Shown in pieces: positions 7,720 to 16,730 of a stretch of DNA of 64,000 nucleotides (the stretch's first letter is position 1; every line of letters begins with the position of its first letter). The DNA is from Pseudoalteromonas sp. MMG010 (GTDB lineage Bacteria; Pseudomonadota; Gammaproteobacteria; Enterobacterales; Alteromonadaceae). The notes beneath the pieces were generated by a model. The model saw nothing but the letters and a program-made list of their open reading frames with translations, searched no databases and had not been told where the DNA came from. The position numbers and the translations under genes are program-made. The stretch spans positions 124,001 to 188,000 of the forward strand of contig NZ_JAGJEG010000004.1 of assembly GCF_018100905.1 (NCBI RefSeq). The letters run 5' to 3'.

Positions 7720-8949
7720 ATGTTTAGTGAAACTCAAATTCAAACGTTAAATCCACCGCAGCGACTACTAATGGGCCCAGGTCCTATTAATGCTGATCCT
7801 CGAGTATTACGTGCAATGTCTGCACAATTAATTGGTCAATACGACCCTGTTATGACCGGCTTTATGAACGAGACAATGGCTCGTTACCGCGAAGTTTTTA
7901 AAACCAAAAACGAGTGGACCATGTTAATAGATGGCACCTCTCGGGCAGGTATTGAAGCCGTACTATGCTCAATTTTGCGTCCTGGCGATAAAGTACTTGT
8001 GCCAATAATGGGACGGTTTGGTCACTTACTCGCAGAGATTGCCGAGCGTGTTGGCGCAAAAGTACACACCATTGAAGTGCCATGGGGTGAAGTATTTACA
8101 CCAGAGCAAATAGAAAAAGCAATTGTCACGATAAAGCCGCATGTATTAGCAATGGTACAAGGTGATACTTCAACAACCATGAACCAGCCACTGGCTCATA
8201 TTGGCGATATTTGTGAAAAACACGACGTACTTTTTTACTGTGATGCAACCGCATCTATAGTCGGCAATGAACTGCCAGCCGATGAATGGAAACTTGATGC
8301 ATTATCTGTTGGTTTACAAAAGTGTTTAGGGGGACCATCAGGATCGGCGCCACTCACCCTAAGTGATAAATGTGCCGACTGGATTCAAAAACGTAAAAAA
8401 GTAGAAGCTGGAATACGTACCGCAGATCACCAAGATGGTATTGAGCCATTTGTACGCTCGAACTATTTTGATTTAGGCATGATTATGAATTACTGGGGCG
8501 AAGAGCGCTTAAATCATCATACCGAAGCCACCAGTATGCTTTATTGTGCCTCTGAGTGTGCACGGATAGTCATTGAAGAAGGTGTTGATAACTGTGTCGC
8601 ACGCCATAAGCTCCACGGCGATGCTATGTTACATGGGATTGAGGCTTTAGGGCTTAAAGTATTTGGTAATTTAGATCATAAAATGAATAACGTATTAGGT
8701 GTATACATCCCACAGGGTATTAATGCCGATCATGTTCGTGGCCAAATGCTTAGTGATTTTGGGATTGAAATTGGCACTTCGTTTGGTCCACTACATGGCA
8801 AAATTTGGCGTATCGGTACTATGGGTTATAACGCACGTAAAGATGCCGTACTGCAAACACTTGCCAGTTTAGATGCCTGTTTACATGCTAATGGCTACAA
8901 AGGTCCTAAAGGCGAGGCTGCTCTTGCTGCCTTATCTCATTATAAATAA
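7720..8949 (+). CDS. pucG: (S)-ureidoglycine-glyoxylate aminotransferase
   Basis: The 409-residue class V aminotransferase resembles PucG/HpxJ and alanine-glyoxylate aminotransferases. It starts with PPQRLLMGPGPINADPRVLRAM, and the PLP-binding lysine is Lys201 in SVGLQKCLGGPSG. In the ureide pathway it transfers the amino group of unstable ureidoglycine to glyoxylate, giving glycine and oxalurate. Its operon neighbours supply the substrate (allantoate amidohydrolase, downstream) and use the product (amidase, upstream), which favours this over a serine- or alanine-glyoxylate role. A GGGAG ribosome site lies 9 nt before the ATG. Confidence 0.9.
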   Translation: MFSETQIQTLNPPQRLLMGPGPINADPRVLRAMSAQLIGQYDPVMTGFMNETMARYREVFKTKNEWTMLIDGTSRAGIEAVLCSILRPGDKVLVPIMGRFGHLLAEIAERVGAKVHTIEVPWGEVFTPEQIEKAIVTIKPHVLAMVQGDTSTTMNQPLAHIGDICEKHDVLFYCDATASIVGNELPADEWKLDALSVGLQKCLGGPSGSAPLTLSDKCADWIQKRKKVEAGIRTADHQDGIEPFVRSNYFDLGMIMNYWGEERLNHHTEATSMLYCASECARIVIEEGVDNCVARHKLHGDAMLHGIEALGLKVFGNLDHKMNNVLGVYIPQGINADHVRGQMLSDFGIEIGTSFGPLHGKIWRIGTMGYNARKDAVLQTLASLDACLHANGYKGPKGEAALAALSHYK

Positions 8950-8973
8950 ACCATTAACTCAATAAGGAATCGC

Positions 8974-10239
8974 ATGACTACATTGAACCCAGACCTTGCT
9001 AATACCCATGCAGCCCGTGCTTTACTACGCTGTAAAACGCTGAGTGCTATTTCGCAAATGCAAGGCGGTATTCACCGTGAGTATTTATCTAAGGAGCACC
9101 AAGCATGTAATAAAATTGTGGGTCAGTGGATGAATGATGCAGACATGCAGACATGGCAAGATGAAGTAGGTAACCTATGGGGCAGCCTACGCTCATCAAA
9201 CCCAAATGCAAAACGTTTAATTATAGGCTCTCACTTAGATACAGTACCAAATGCCGGAGCTTACGATGGAATTTTAGGGGTTATGCTAGCAATAGAGTTA
9301 GCAGCCTTGGCAAAACAATTAAATCTTGATTTGCCTTTTCATTTAGATGTTGTCGGGTTTTGTGATGAAGAAGGGACCCGCTTTGCCACCACCCTTATTG
9401 GCTCAAAAGCATTAGCTAATGAGTTTAATCCAAGTTGGTTAGCAATTACCGATACCCAAGGCATGTCTATGCGCCAAGCCATGCTGGATTTTGGCTTACA
9501 ACCCGATGATTTTGCAAAAGCAGCCCTTAACCCAGATGAAATTCTGGCTTATTGGGAGGCTCACATAGAGCAAGGTCCAGTGCTAGAGTCTGTAGATCAA
9601 GCGTTAGGTGTCGTTACCGCGATTGCAGGCGCTAAACGCGCTATGATCACACTAACCGGCCACAGTGGGCATGCAGGCACAACACCTATGAATTTACGCC
9701 AAGATTCAGTGACCGCAGCAGCCGAACTCGTTATTGCGATTGAAAAGCTCGCTAACGATTGTAAAAATGGTGAAGTGGCTACCGTAGGACAAGTCCATGT
9801 GCGCCCCGGAGCAACAAATGTTATTGCTGGAAAAACGACGATTAGCCTAGATGCCCGCGCACAAAGTGATAACGATTTAGCAGACTTAATTAGCAACATA
9901 GAAAGTACAGCAGAAAAAATTGCCAAACAACGTAACTTAACCATTCAATGGCAATGGACACACGCGGCAGAGGCCGTGCAATGCGATAGCTATATTCAGG
10001 CACTATTTAGCCAAGCATGTACTTTAAACCAAGAAAACTCACCTTTTCTGGCATCTGGAGCTGGTCATGATGCGATGGCCATTGCACCTATCTGCCCTAT
10101 TGGGATGTTATTTATTCGTAGCCCTGGTGGAATTAGCCATCATCCTGCAGAAGCTGTTATTGATGAAGATGTAACTAAAGCGCTAAATGTCATGTTCAGC
10201 GCATTGGTATTACAAGCAAATAAAAGCAGTAAAGATTAA
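8974..10239 (+). CDS. allC: Allantoate amidohydrolase (M20 family)
   Basis: The 421-residue metal-dependent M20 amidohydrolase belongs to the AllC/HpxK/beta-ureidopropionase branch: GSHLDTVPNAGAYDG, CDEEGTRF, AHIEQGPVLE, the lid segment GHSGHAGTTPM and GAGHDAMAIAP carry the metal and substrate residues. It is expected to convert allantoate to ureidoglycine with release of ammonia and CO2, feeding the adjacent PucG-like enzyme. A clear AAGGA ribosome site precedes ATG 8974, 24 bp after pucG. Related enzymes hydrolyse N-carbamoyl amino acids, so specificity rests on context. Confidence 0.88.
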   Translation: MTTLNPDLANTHAARALLRCKTLSAISQMQGGIHREYLSKEHQACNKIVGQWMNDADMQTWQDEVGNLWGSLRSSNPNAKRLIIGSHLDTVPNAGAYDGILGVMLAIELAALAKQLNLDLPFHLDVVGFCDEEGTRFATTLIGSKALANEFNPSWLAITDTQGMSMRQAMLDFGLQPDDFAKAALNPDEILAYWEAHIEQGPVLESVDQALGVVTAIAGAKRAMITLTGHSGHAGTTPMNLRQDSVTAAAELVIAIEKLANDCKNGEVATVGQVHVRPGATNVIAGKTTISLDARAQSDNDLADLISNIESTAEKIAKQRNLTIQWQWTHAAEAVQCDSYIQALFSQACTLNQENSPFLASGAGHDAMAIAPICPIGMLFIRSPGGISHHPAEAVIDEDVTKALNVMFSALVLQANKSSKD

Positions 10240-10341
10240 AATAGCAGCACCTATTTCGATTTTTTATTGTTTATGTAATGATATACCCAACACAATACCT
10301 GTGTATTGAACATAAATCGGCAGATTAACACGCAAGTCACT

Positions 10342-10387
10342 GCCATAACTCCCATTGGAGCTATGGCTTTGATCGTATTTACGATCA
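10342..10387 (+). promoter_or_regulatory. Two adjacent inverted repeats before the 8-oxoguanine deaminase gene
   Basis: A hairpin with arms GCCATAACTCC and GGAGCTATGGC (10342-10352/10357-10367, one mismatch, CATT loop) is followed directly by a perfect 18-bp palindrome TGATCGTA-TT-TACGATCA (10370-10387). The hairpin has only a short TTT tail, so it is a weak terminator at best. The palindrome lies about 30 bp before the next start codon and looks like an operator. Confidence 0.5.
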
Positions 10388-10418
10388 TACCTAGCTCAAT
10401 TATATTGGAAAATATGAA

Positions 10419-11783
10419 ATGAGCACACCTCAACGACTATGGATTAAGCACCCATCAGCTATTTTTACAGCTAATGGCCAAGATGCCAAAAATGGCATTG
10501 TTATAGACAAAACAACAGGCACAATTATTGAGCTTGTTCCTTCATTTTCAACTCCTCAATCACCCATTGATGAAGTATTTGACGCATCTCAGCACGTTGT
10601 TTTACCAGGGCTTATTAATACTCACCATCATTTATATCAAACGTTAACTCGTGCATTTCCTGGCGCAATTAATAAACCGTTGTTTCCTTGGTTAAAAAGT
10701 TTATACCCTATTTGGGCTAAGTTAATGCCAAATATGATCCATGCCTCGACCCAATTAGGGTTAGCCGAATTAATTTTATCAGGCTGCACCACCGTAGCCG
10801 ATCATCATTATTTATTTCCGCAGGCAATAGAGCACGCTATTGATTTACAAGTAATTGCAGCAAAACAAATGGGATGCAGAGTAACATTAACCCGAGGCTC
10901 AATGAGCCTAGGTGAAAAAGATGGCGGCCTCCCTCCTCAGCAAACAGTGCAAACTGACTCTCAAATTTTAACCGATTCAGCACGCTTAATTAATGAATAC
11001 CATGAGCATCAAACTGGCAGCATGATCAATATTGCGCTTGCTCCGTGTTCTCCCTTTTCAGTGACTACTGAGCTAATGAAAGAAACCGCCGCCCTTGCCC
11101 GCAAACACAAAGTGATGCTGCACACTCACTTAGCAGAAACCGAAGACGAAAATGATTTTTGCATCAAAATGTTTGGTATGCGCCCACTTGACTACCTTGA
11201 ATCAGTTGGCTGGCTTGCCAGTGATGTATGGCTTGCTCATGGAATTTATTTTAATGACGAAGAAATACAGCGCCTAGGGAAAGCAAAGGTAGGGATATGT
11301 CACTGCCCATCATCTAACATGATTTTAGCTTCGGGTATTTGCCGTACAAAAGAGCTCGAAGCTGCTGGTGTTAAAATAGGCTTAGGTGTCGATGGCTCAG
11401 CATCTAACGATGGGTCTAATATGATTCAAGAAGTAAGGCAAGCTTTAATGATTAACCGCTTACGTTATAGAGCAAACGAAGTCACTCATTTAGATGCACT
11501 CTATTGGGCAACAAAAGGTTCCGCACAGGTGATTGGCCGCTCTGATATCGGTGAACTAGCCGTTGGTAAGCAGGCCGATATTGCTTTATTTAAACTCGAT
11601 GAGTTACGTTTTTCTGGCAGCCATGATCCACTGGCCGCTTTAGTGTTATGCGGAGCACACAGTGCAGATGCTGTAATGTGTAAAGGCCAATGGCTAGTCA
11701 AAGACGCACAATTACTTAGTCACGATCTTAATGAGATTAAAAATCAACACCATAATTTAGCGAAACAACTTATTCTTTCTTAA
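10419..11783 (+). CDS. 8-oxoguanine deaminase (amidohydrolase superfamily)
   Basis: The 454-residue protein has the amidohydrolase metal motifs NTHHHLYQ, LHTHLAETEDE, WLAHGI and GLGVDGSASND. It also carries the segments SMSLGEKDGGLPPQ and IALAPCSPFSVT, which I associate with the characterised 8-oxoguanine deaminases of Pseudomonas. The reaction yields urate and ammonia from oxidised guanine, so the product joins the urate pathway of this cluster. Related TrzN/AtzA-type hydrolases and guanine or isoguanine deaminases are alternatives. It has its own upstream region with palindromes, and a short GGA ribosome site precedes ATG 10419. Confidence 0.85.
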   Translation: MSTPQRLWIKHPSAIFTANGQDAKNGIVIDKTTGTIIELVPSFSTPQSPIDEVFDASQHVVLPGLINTHHHLYQTLTRAFPGAINKPLFPWLKSLYPIWAKLMPNMIHASTQLGLAELILSGCTTVADHHYLFPQAIEHAIDLQVIAAKQMGCRVTLTRGSMSLGEKDGGLPPQQTVQTDSQILTDSARLINEYHEHQTGSMINIALAPCSPFSVTTELMKETAALARKHKVMLHTHLAETEDENDFCIKMFGMRPLDYLESVGWLASDVWLAHGIYFNDEEIQRLGKAKVGICHCPSSNMILASGICRTKELEAAGVKIGLGVDGSASNDGSNMIQEVRQALMINRLRYRANEVTHLDALYWATKGSAQVIGRSDIGELAVGKQADIALFKLDELRFSGSHDPLAALVLCGAHSADAVMCKGQWLVKDAQLLSHDLNEIKNQHHNLAKQLILS

Positions 11784-11839
11784 TGTTTTATACCACCTAA
11801 ATGTCTGCGGCTTATTAAAAAGTAAGCCGCAGATATCAC

Positions 11840-12961
11840 TTACTCATTCACTTCATATGGTAAAGAGTTTTTATACTCTGCCCAGTGAGTAACAATATCA
11901 TTCACAACAATACTTCCCACTGAGTATGCTGACTCTAATGATGATTGCAACCCAGCAAAACCGTTTTCACCACTTTCTAACTTTAAATTCTCTGCCGCAG
12001 TTAAACTCTCTGGCTGCATACTATAGTTACTGCCCGTTCTAAGCACCATAAAACGGCTTTTATCGGCTTTATTTGCCGCATCTAAATACGTTAAAGCTTG
12101 ATAAGTACCTGTATCTTCCATACCAGAAGTGACAAAGTTAGCTTCGCCATTACTCCAAAATTTACTCCATGAGTTTGCCCACTCATTAAGTAATTTACCA
12201 TGCCAAAAAGTAGATGCCGCCATATGATCGCCTTTAAGTACAAAAGGAGGTAATTGTGCTTTTGGGTAATTAACATACTTTGCTCTAAGTGCTTGCATTG
12301 CAGGGTAATCGGTTAATGGTGTCTCTTTTGTTAACTCAAAAGCCCAATCGGCAAGTTGTGCATTAATTTTATATACTTCACCTGCTGGGGTATGATTTGT
12401 AGCAGCAGCCGTAGCTCCTTGCTTATAAGGTCCATGTGAGAATAACGGGAAATAACCACTTTCCCAATCACTGGGTATCTCTCGCGCATCAATTTCATGA
12501 GACAAATCACCATCAATTAACCATGTAGTCCATACAGCCGAACCAATTGATGCATCATGCGGGTCGATACCAGCGATACCAGCGACTAACCAGTAAGCTT
12601 TTGTTAAATCAAAACGAGGGTCTAAACCAAGCGCCATAATAGCGGAAGCTGAACGCGCTGTACCCATACCTGTTACCATGCCTAAAACACCTGTTTCTTC
12701 ATTAAAATACAGGTCATGGTGTGATTGTGGAAAATCAAATTTCTTTGTTAATTTTTGTCCTGCTTTCCATAATTGAAATTCACCGGCTTTATCACCTTCA
12801 TCTTCACCAATTTCAAACATGTTCACAACAACAACCTTCACCTCTACTTTTGGCTCTTGAGAAGCTGCGGGAGTGGTTTTGCTGATATTTGTATTTTGCT
12901 CGCAACCGGTAACAAGCAGTGTAAAAGCACAAAGTAATAATGTGTTAAATAAGTATTTCAT
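11840..12961 (-). CDS. Purine nucleoside permease/phosphorylase-like (NUP) family lipoprotein
   Basis: The 373-residue protein has a lipoprotein signal (LLVTGCEQ, lipid-modified Cys20), then the NUP family domain from about residue 40 (VVVVNMFEIGEDEGDKAGEF, GMGTARSASAIMALGLDPRFD, VAGIAGIDP, TSGMEDTGT). NUP proteins were named for nucleoside uptake in yeast but resemble nucleoside phosphorylases. A periplasmic, membrane-anchored nucleoside-binding or nucleoside-cleaving role is therefore inferred. It follows the TonB-dependent receptor on the same strand but behind a strong terminator, so it may have its own promoter or be partly read through. Confidence 0.82.
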   Translation of the reverse strand: MKYLFNTLLLCAFTLLVTGCEQNTNISKTTPAASQEPKVEVKVVVVNMFEIGEDEGDKAGEFQLWKAGQKLTKKFDFPQSHHDLYFNEETGVLGMVTGMGTARSASAIMALGLDPRFDLTKAYWLVAGIAGIDPHDASIGSAVWTTWLIDGDLSHEIDAREIPSDWESGYFPLFSHGPYKQGATAAATNHTPAGEVYKINAQLADWAFELTKETPLTDYPAMQALRAKYVNYPKAQLPPFVLKGDHMAASTFWHGKLLNEWANSWSKFWSNGEANFVTSGMEDTGTYQALTYLDAANKADKSRFMVLRTGSNYSMQPESLTAAENLKLESGENGFAGLQSSLESAYSVGSIVVNDIVTHWAEYKNSLPYEVNE

Positions 12962-12995
12962 TTTTTTCCTTTTTCTTTTTATATGTCAGAAGTTG

Positions 12996-13032
12996 AAAAA
13001 AAAGTGAAACATAAATCACTATGTTTCACTTT
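12996..13032 (-). terminator. Terminator between TonB receptor and NUP gene
   Basis: Perfect 13-bp arms (13001-13013 and 13020-13032) with a 6-nt loop are followed, on the minus strand, by an eight-U tract (12996-13003). It ends the receptor transcript and makes NUP expression at least partly independent. Confidence 0.85.
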
Positions 13033-13086
13033 CTAGGAAGAAACCACAAATCACTTTAAACAGTGGTTATGGGTTTGCTATTTACT

Positions 13087-15504
13087 TTAAAATTTATAAG
13101 TAAATTTAGCTTGAACATTACGCGGTAACTCAGGCAATACAACTTGAGAACCAAATAAATCAGGGAAGTTTGCACGGTAGTAAGTTTCATTCGTTAAGTT
13201 TTTAACGGTAAAACTTGCAGTCCAATCTTTCGCTTCATAAAAAACACCGGCATTTACTAAAGTATATGCTGGTAATTCAACCGCTTGTGAGAAGCCTGAA
13301 TAAGTTGAGTCAACATCTACAACACTTAAGTTAGCTGCAAAGCCATTTTCGAAGTCGTAAGTTGCTGTCACACTATAAATGTTTTCAGGTACACCGGCTT
13401 TTAAACCAGACTCTTCATCAGGTACTAATGTTAAACCGATAACAGCACCACCGTAGATTAATGAAGGGTCGCTAAGATTAGTTAAATCTTCAGCACCTAA
13501 GAAACCAAACTGACTGCCATCTTCAATAGCGGTTAAGTTATACACTTTTAAGTTAGTGTAACCGCCACTAACTACAAGTTGATCATTAACAACCCAACGT
13601 AATTCTAACTCAGTACCTTCGTTACGTGTTGTTGCATTGGTCGTAATTGATTGTGCATTGTAATCAGTACGTTCTTGCTCATACATTGATAATGCAAAAT
13701 ACAAGCTACCTTCAAGGAATGAACCTTTTAAACCAAACTCAGTCAGTGTCGATGTATCAAATGCGCCATTTTCCACCTGCCCAACGCCAATTTCAGCACC
13801 TTGACCAGCAACCAAAGTAGCTTGCTCAGCAAGTGTGATATAAGGGATTAAACCAAACTCTGATTTGTAAGAAATACTGGTATTCCAAGATGTACCGCTA
13901 ACTGTATCGCTTATTTGTGTTACATTACTTGTATCGGTCGAATCTTCAGCACCTAACAATTTGTAATCGTGGCTCTTACTATCAATATCTATCGTATCAT
14001 AACGTAGACCGAGTAAGATGTTTAAGCCCCAATCCCAAGTTAGGTTAGTCATTGCGCCTAAACCTAAATCTGTGTAGCTACCCGTATCGTAGTTATCGTA
14101 ATCTTTATCGATACGTGTCGCTAATAAGCGACGGTCAAGGGCAGTCGATTCCATTGTTAAATCACGGCGATCGAAGTACTCATGGGTAAAGTCATCAGCA
14201 TGCATAAAGTTTGTATAACGTACTGATGGAGAAATTTGCACTTGCGCGTATAGCGAGCCAATTTCCCATGCATTTGAAAATACAATTTTGTCTTCAATTA
14301 CATAACTATCGTGTTTTTGCGCAAAACCATACGCATTTTCATTTAAGTTTTCATATCCATCATAAAATAACTGGTTTTTAATTTCCCAGCCATTATCGAG
14401 GTAGTAAAACATATCAAAGTAAAATGTTTGAGCCGTATTCACTAGCTGATCATCGGCAGCAACAAGCACCTGATTATGGCTCAGTGTGGCAGTGCCAACA
14501 TTTTCAAGCATCATTGCATCAGTGGCTTCACTATCTGTAAACGATGAACCTGGTACGTAAAAAAAGCTATTACCAGCGAGGTTTACTTCGTTGTATTCTT
14601 GGTGAGAAATTGAGCCATCGCCATCTAAATCTAATGGTTGAGCCGTCCCTGTTGTGTAAGTGCCGTTATCAATTAAATCTTGTGTTAAACGGTTCCAACC
14701 TGCTACTTGGTTACCATCAAACTTGTGGTACATACCACCTATTTCAAATCTAAAATTATCAGAAACATCATAATTAAATGAAGCCTGTAAAACCGTTTGG
14801 TCTGTATCAGTATTATCGTAGTAACTTCCTGAGTTTTCTATTTCACCATAAATATAGAAACCCGCGTCTTTACCATTAATTTTAGCCGGACCACCTACTT
14901 CAGCTGTGATGATATTTTTATCCCAGCTACCTGCGGTAAACGAGAACTCACCTTTGTTTTCTTCAAGGTATTGCCCTGCTGTTGCTCGTGAAGATTTTGG
15001 CGTGAAGTTTAAGTAACCACCAATTTTAGCTGGACCATAAATAGGTGAAGCAGGACCTTTAACAATATCAATACTGCTTGATGCACCAATAGGTGTAGGG
15101 TAGTTACCTGGGTTATCTAAACGCTTTACACCACGAAAGTAAGTTTCACCCGGTGTACCACGTACATCTAATGACCCTGCCACACCAAAAAATGATTGAG
15201 TAAAAGTACCCGGTGCAAAGGCTACTAGCTCATCAATATCACCAATAGCAAAACGTTCCATTTGTTCGCCACTGATGGTCGATACAGAACGAGGAGTCTC
15301 TAAAATAGACACACCAAAACCAAATACCGACTCAACAGCCTCACCCGGTAAGCTACCTAGCGATCCTCTAACTTCAATTTTTTCAATATCTTTTGCATCA
15401 GCATCTGCAACTGGCTCTTCGGCCGCAAATACATTTGTCGACATACCTAAACCTAACGCAATAGCGCAAGCAAGGTAATTTGCTTTATACTCTCTTGTTT
15501 TCAT
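13087..15504 (-). CDS. TonB-dependent outer-membrane receptor, probable purine/nucleoside uptake
   Basis: The 805-residue protein has a signal peptide (cleavage after VFAAE, about residue 28), a plug domain (residues about 45-190: ETPRSVSTISGEQMER, VDIRGTPG-type text, IDIVKGPASPIYGPAKIGG) and a C-terminal beta barrel ending in aromatic KFTYKF. An unusual perfect EF-hand-type loop (DLDGDGSISHQE, residues 292-303) sits in an extracellular barrel region, suggesting calcium binding. The substrate is not shown by sequence. Its position between nucleoside-processing genes suggests nucleosides, nucleobases or purine-containing compounds. AAACAG/CTGTTT half-sites lie upstream. Confidence 0.9.
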   Translation of the reverse strand: MKTREYKANYLACAIALGLGMSTNVFAAEEPVADADAKDIEKIEVRGSLGSLPGEAVESVFGFGVSILETPRSVSTISGEQMERFAIGDIDELVAFAPGTFTQSFFGVAGSLDVRGTPGETYFRGVKRLDNPGNYPTPIGASSSIDIVKGPASPIYGPAKIGGYLNFTPKSSRATAGQYLEENKGEFSFTAGSWDKNIITAEVGGPAKINGKDAGFYIYGEIENSGSYYDNTDTDQTVLQASFNYDVSDNFRFEIGGMYHKFDGNQVAGWNRLTQDLIDNGTYTTGTAQPLDLDGDGSISHQEYNEVNLAGNSFFYVPGSSFTDSEATDAMMLENVGTATLSHNQVLVAADDQLVNTAQTFYFDMFYYLDNGWEIKNQLFYDGYENLNENAYGFAQKHDSYVIEDKIVFSNAWEIGSLYAQVQISPSVRYTNFMHADDFTHEYFDRRDLTMESTALDRRLLATRIDKDYDNYDTGSYTDLGLGAMTNLTWDWGLNILLGLRYDTIDIDSKSHDYKLLGAEDSTDTSNVTQISDTVSGTSWNTSISYKSEFGLIPYITLAEQATLVAGQGAEIGVGQVENGAFDTSTLTEFGLKGSFLEGSLYFALSMYEQERTDYNAQSITTNATTRNEGTELELRWVVNDQLVVSGGYTNLKVYNLTAIEDGSQFGFLGAEDLTNLSDPSLIYGGAVIGLTLVPDEESGLKAGVPENIYSVTATYDFENGFAANLSVVDVDSTYSGFSQAVELPAYTLVNAGVFYEAKDWTASFTVKNLTNETYYRANFPDLFGSQVVLPELPRNVQAKFTYKF

Positions 15505-15798
15505 TGTTAATATTTCCCCGTTTAGATGAACTGAAAAGCAACTATATAATTGCTGTTTTTGTTTTTTTAGTTATCAACAGAGTAACAAAGCACAATTAGT
15601 GCCATTAATAAAATTTAAAAAACAGAACAATCTGTTTATTTAAACAGCACGTTAAGTTACTGTTTTGTTTAACAATGTTAACAAAGTAAAGGAAATGATA
15701 TTTAGAAGATATTAATTTACATTTAAAAACAAAGCACTAGATTAGAGCAATTGCACCAACTTAGCACCTTGTTATATTTTCATATTGCAATTATCACA
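15505..15798. other. Gap with four AAACAG/CTGTTT half-sites upstream of the TonB receptor
   Basis: No gene is seen. Between 15620 and 15665 there are four copies of the hexamer AAACAG in alternating orientation (15620, 15632, 15642, 15660). They form two overlapping perfect inverted repeats, AAACAGA-N4-TCTGTTT and CTGTTTA-TT-TAAACAG. This is an operator-like cluster about 120-160 bp before the receptor start codon; the regulator is unknown. Confidence 0.45.
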
Positions 15799-16719
15799 CT
15801 ATTGATAATCACCATTTAAGTAACGAAAAAAAGCAGGGTTTACCCAGATACTTTCACTAAACACAACAAATTTTTCATTATCGATATGAGCATTAATTTG
15901 TTTGAGTGTTTTTTCTAAATCTGTATTTAATACTAAGCTAGACGCAACATACCCTTCATACGTTACAGATATTCGCTGTACTTGATGATAATCTTCACGA
16001 GCACTTAGCGTACGGTAAAACGGTTGCCACCATGCATCAATAATCAACCCGCTTTCACTGTTATCGTCTTTTTTAGCGTATTGATTAATGAGTGGCATAA
16101 ACTTTGTTAACGTTTTTTCATCGGCAAAACTAAAGCGAATATCGTACTCTTGGGCAACACGTATTTTTACATTATCTTGGCCCGGCTGCGCATCATCCCA
16201 CCCATCTCTAATATTAAATGCAGAACTTTTAGCAATAAGCTGCGAAGTAAAATCAATATTATTTGCCGTTAATAAAGCAATAAGTTGCTTTGCATGCACT
16301 AACGAGCTGTGACCATACACTAAACTGTTTTTACCCGACGCTAAGGTGGTTACATCCGCTTGTTTTTTTATATTGTAACCTTGCATGACACCTTGTTTTA
16401 GCAGTTGGTTAAATAGGTCTCTAAGCGCATCGGGGACGCTAACGGCGCTGACAGAAAAAGACTTTAATGCAGTACAATCTTCAATCAACTTTTTTTCATT
16501 TGTAGATGTATCGTCGACGGCTAAGCAACCTAATTTAGCAAGTAATAAATAAGCGGCTTGCTCTTGGCTTTTTTCAGGCTGTAAAGCATGGGCAACTTCG
16601 GCTAATTGCGCATTTTTTACAATATCTGTATAAACCTCTTTCGCATAAGCATGACTAAATAAAACAAATGCAAAATAGGTAATACATGTGAAACCGATAT
16701 AATTTTTTTTAATGTTCAT
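15799..16719 (-). CDS. Exported protein of unknown function, co-transcribed with adenosine deaminase
   Basis: I do not recognise this 306-residue protein. It begins with a signal peptide (hydrophobic run to about residue 22, cleavage near AYAKE), so it should be periplasmic or secreted. Visible features are an Ala/Leu-rich helical N-terminal half with two cysteines (in LGCLAVDD and EDCTALKS, about residues 64 and 82, a possible disulfide) and a C-terminal half rich in beta-type segments and aromatics (DAWWQPFYRTLS, VNPAFFRYLNGDYQ). It starts 11 bp after the secreted adenosine deaminase, so the two are probably one operon. A role in nucleoside or nucleotide handling in the envelope is only inferred. 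Confidence 0.7.
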   Translation of the reverse strand: MNIKKNYIGFTCITYFAFVLFSHAYAKEVYTDIVKNAQLAEVAHALQPEKSQEQAAYLLLAKLGCLAVDDTSTNEKKLIEDCTALKSFSVSAVSVPDALRDLFNQLLKQGVMQGYNIKKQADVTTLASGKNSLVYGHSSLVHAKQLIALLTANNIDFTSQLIAKSSAFNIRDGWDDAQPGQDNVKIRVAQEYDIRFSFADEKTLTKFMPLINQYAKKDDNSESGLIIDAWWQPFYRTLSAREDYHQVQRISVTYEGYVASSLVLNTDLEKTLKQINAHIDNEKFVVFSESIWVNPAFFRYLNGDYQ

Positions 16720-16730
16720 TGCTTAAAAAC

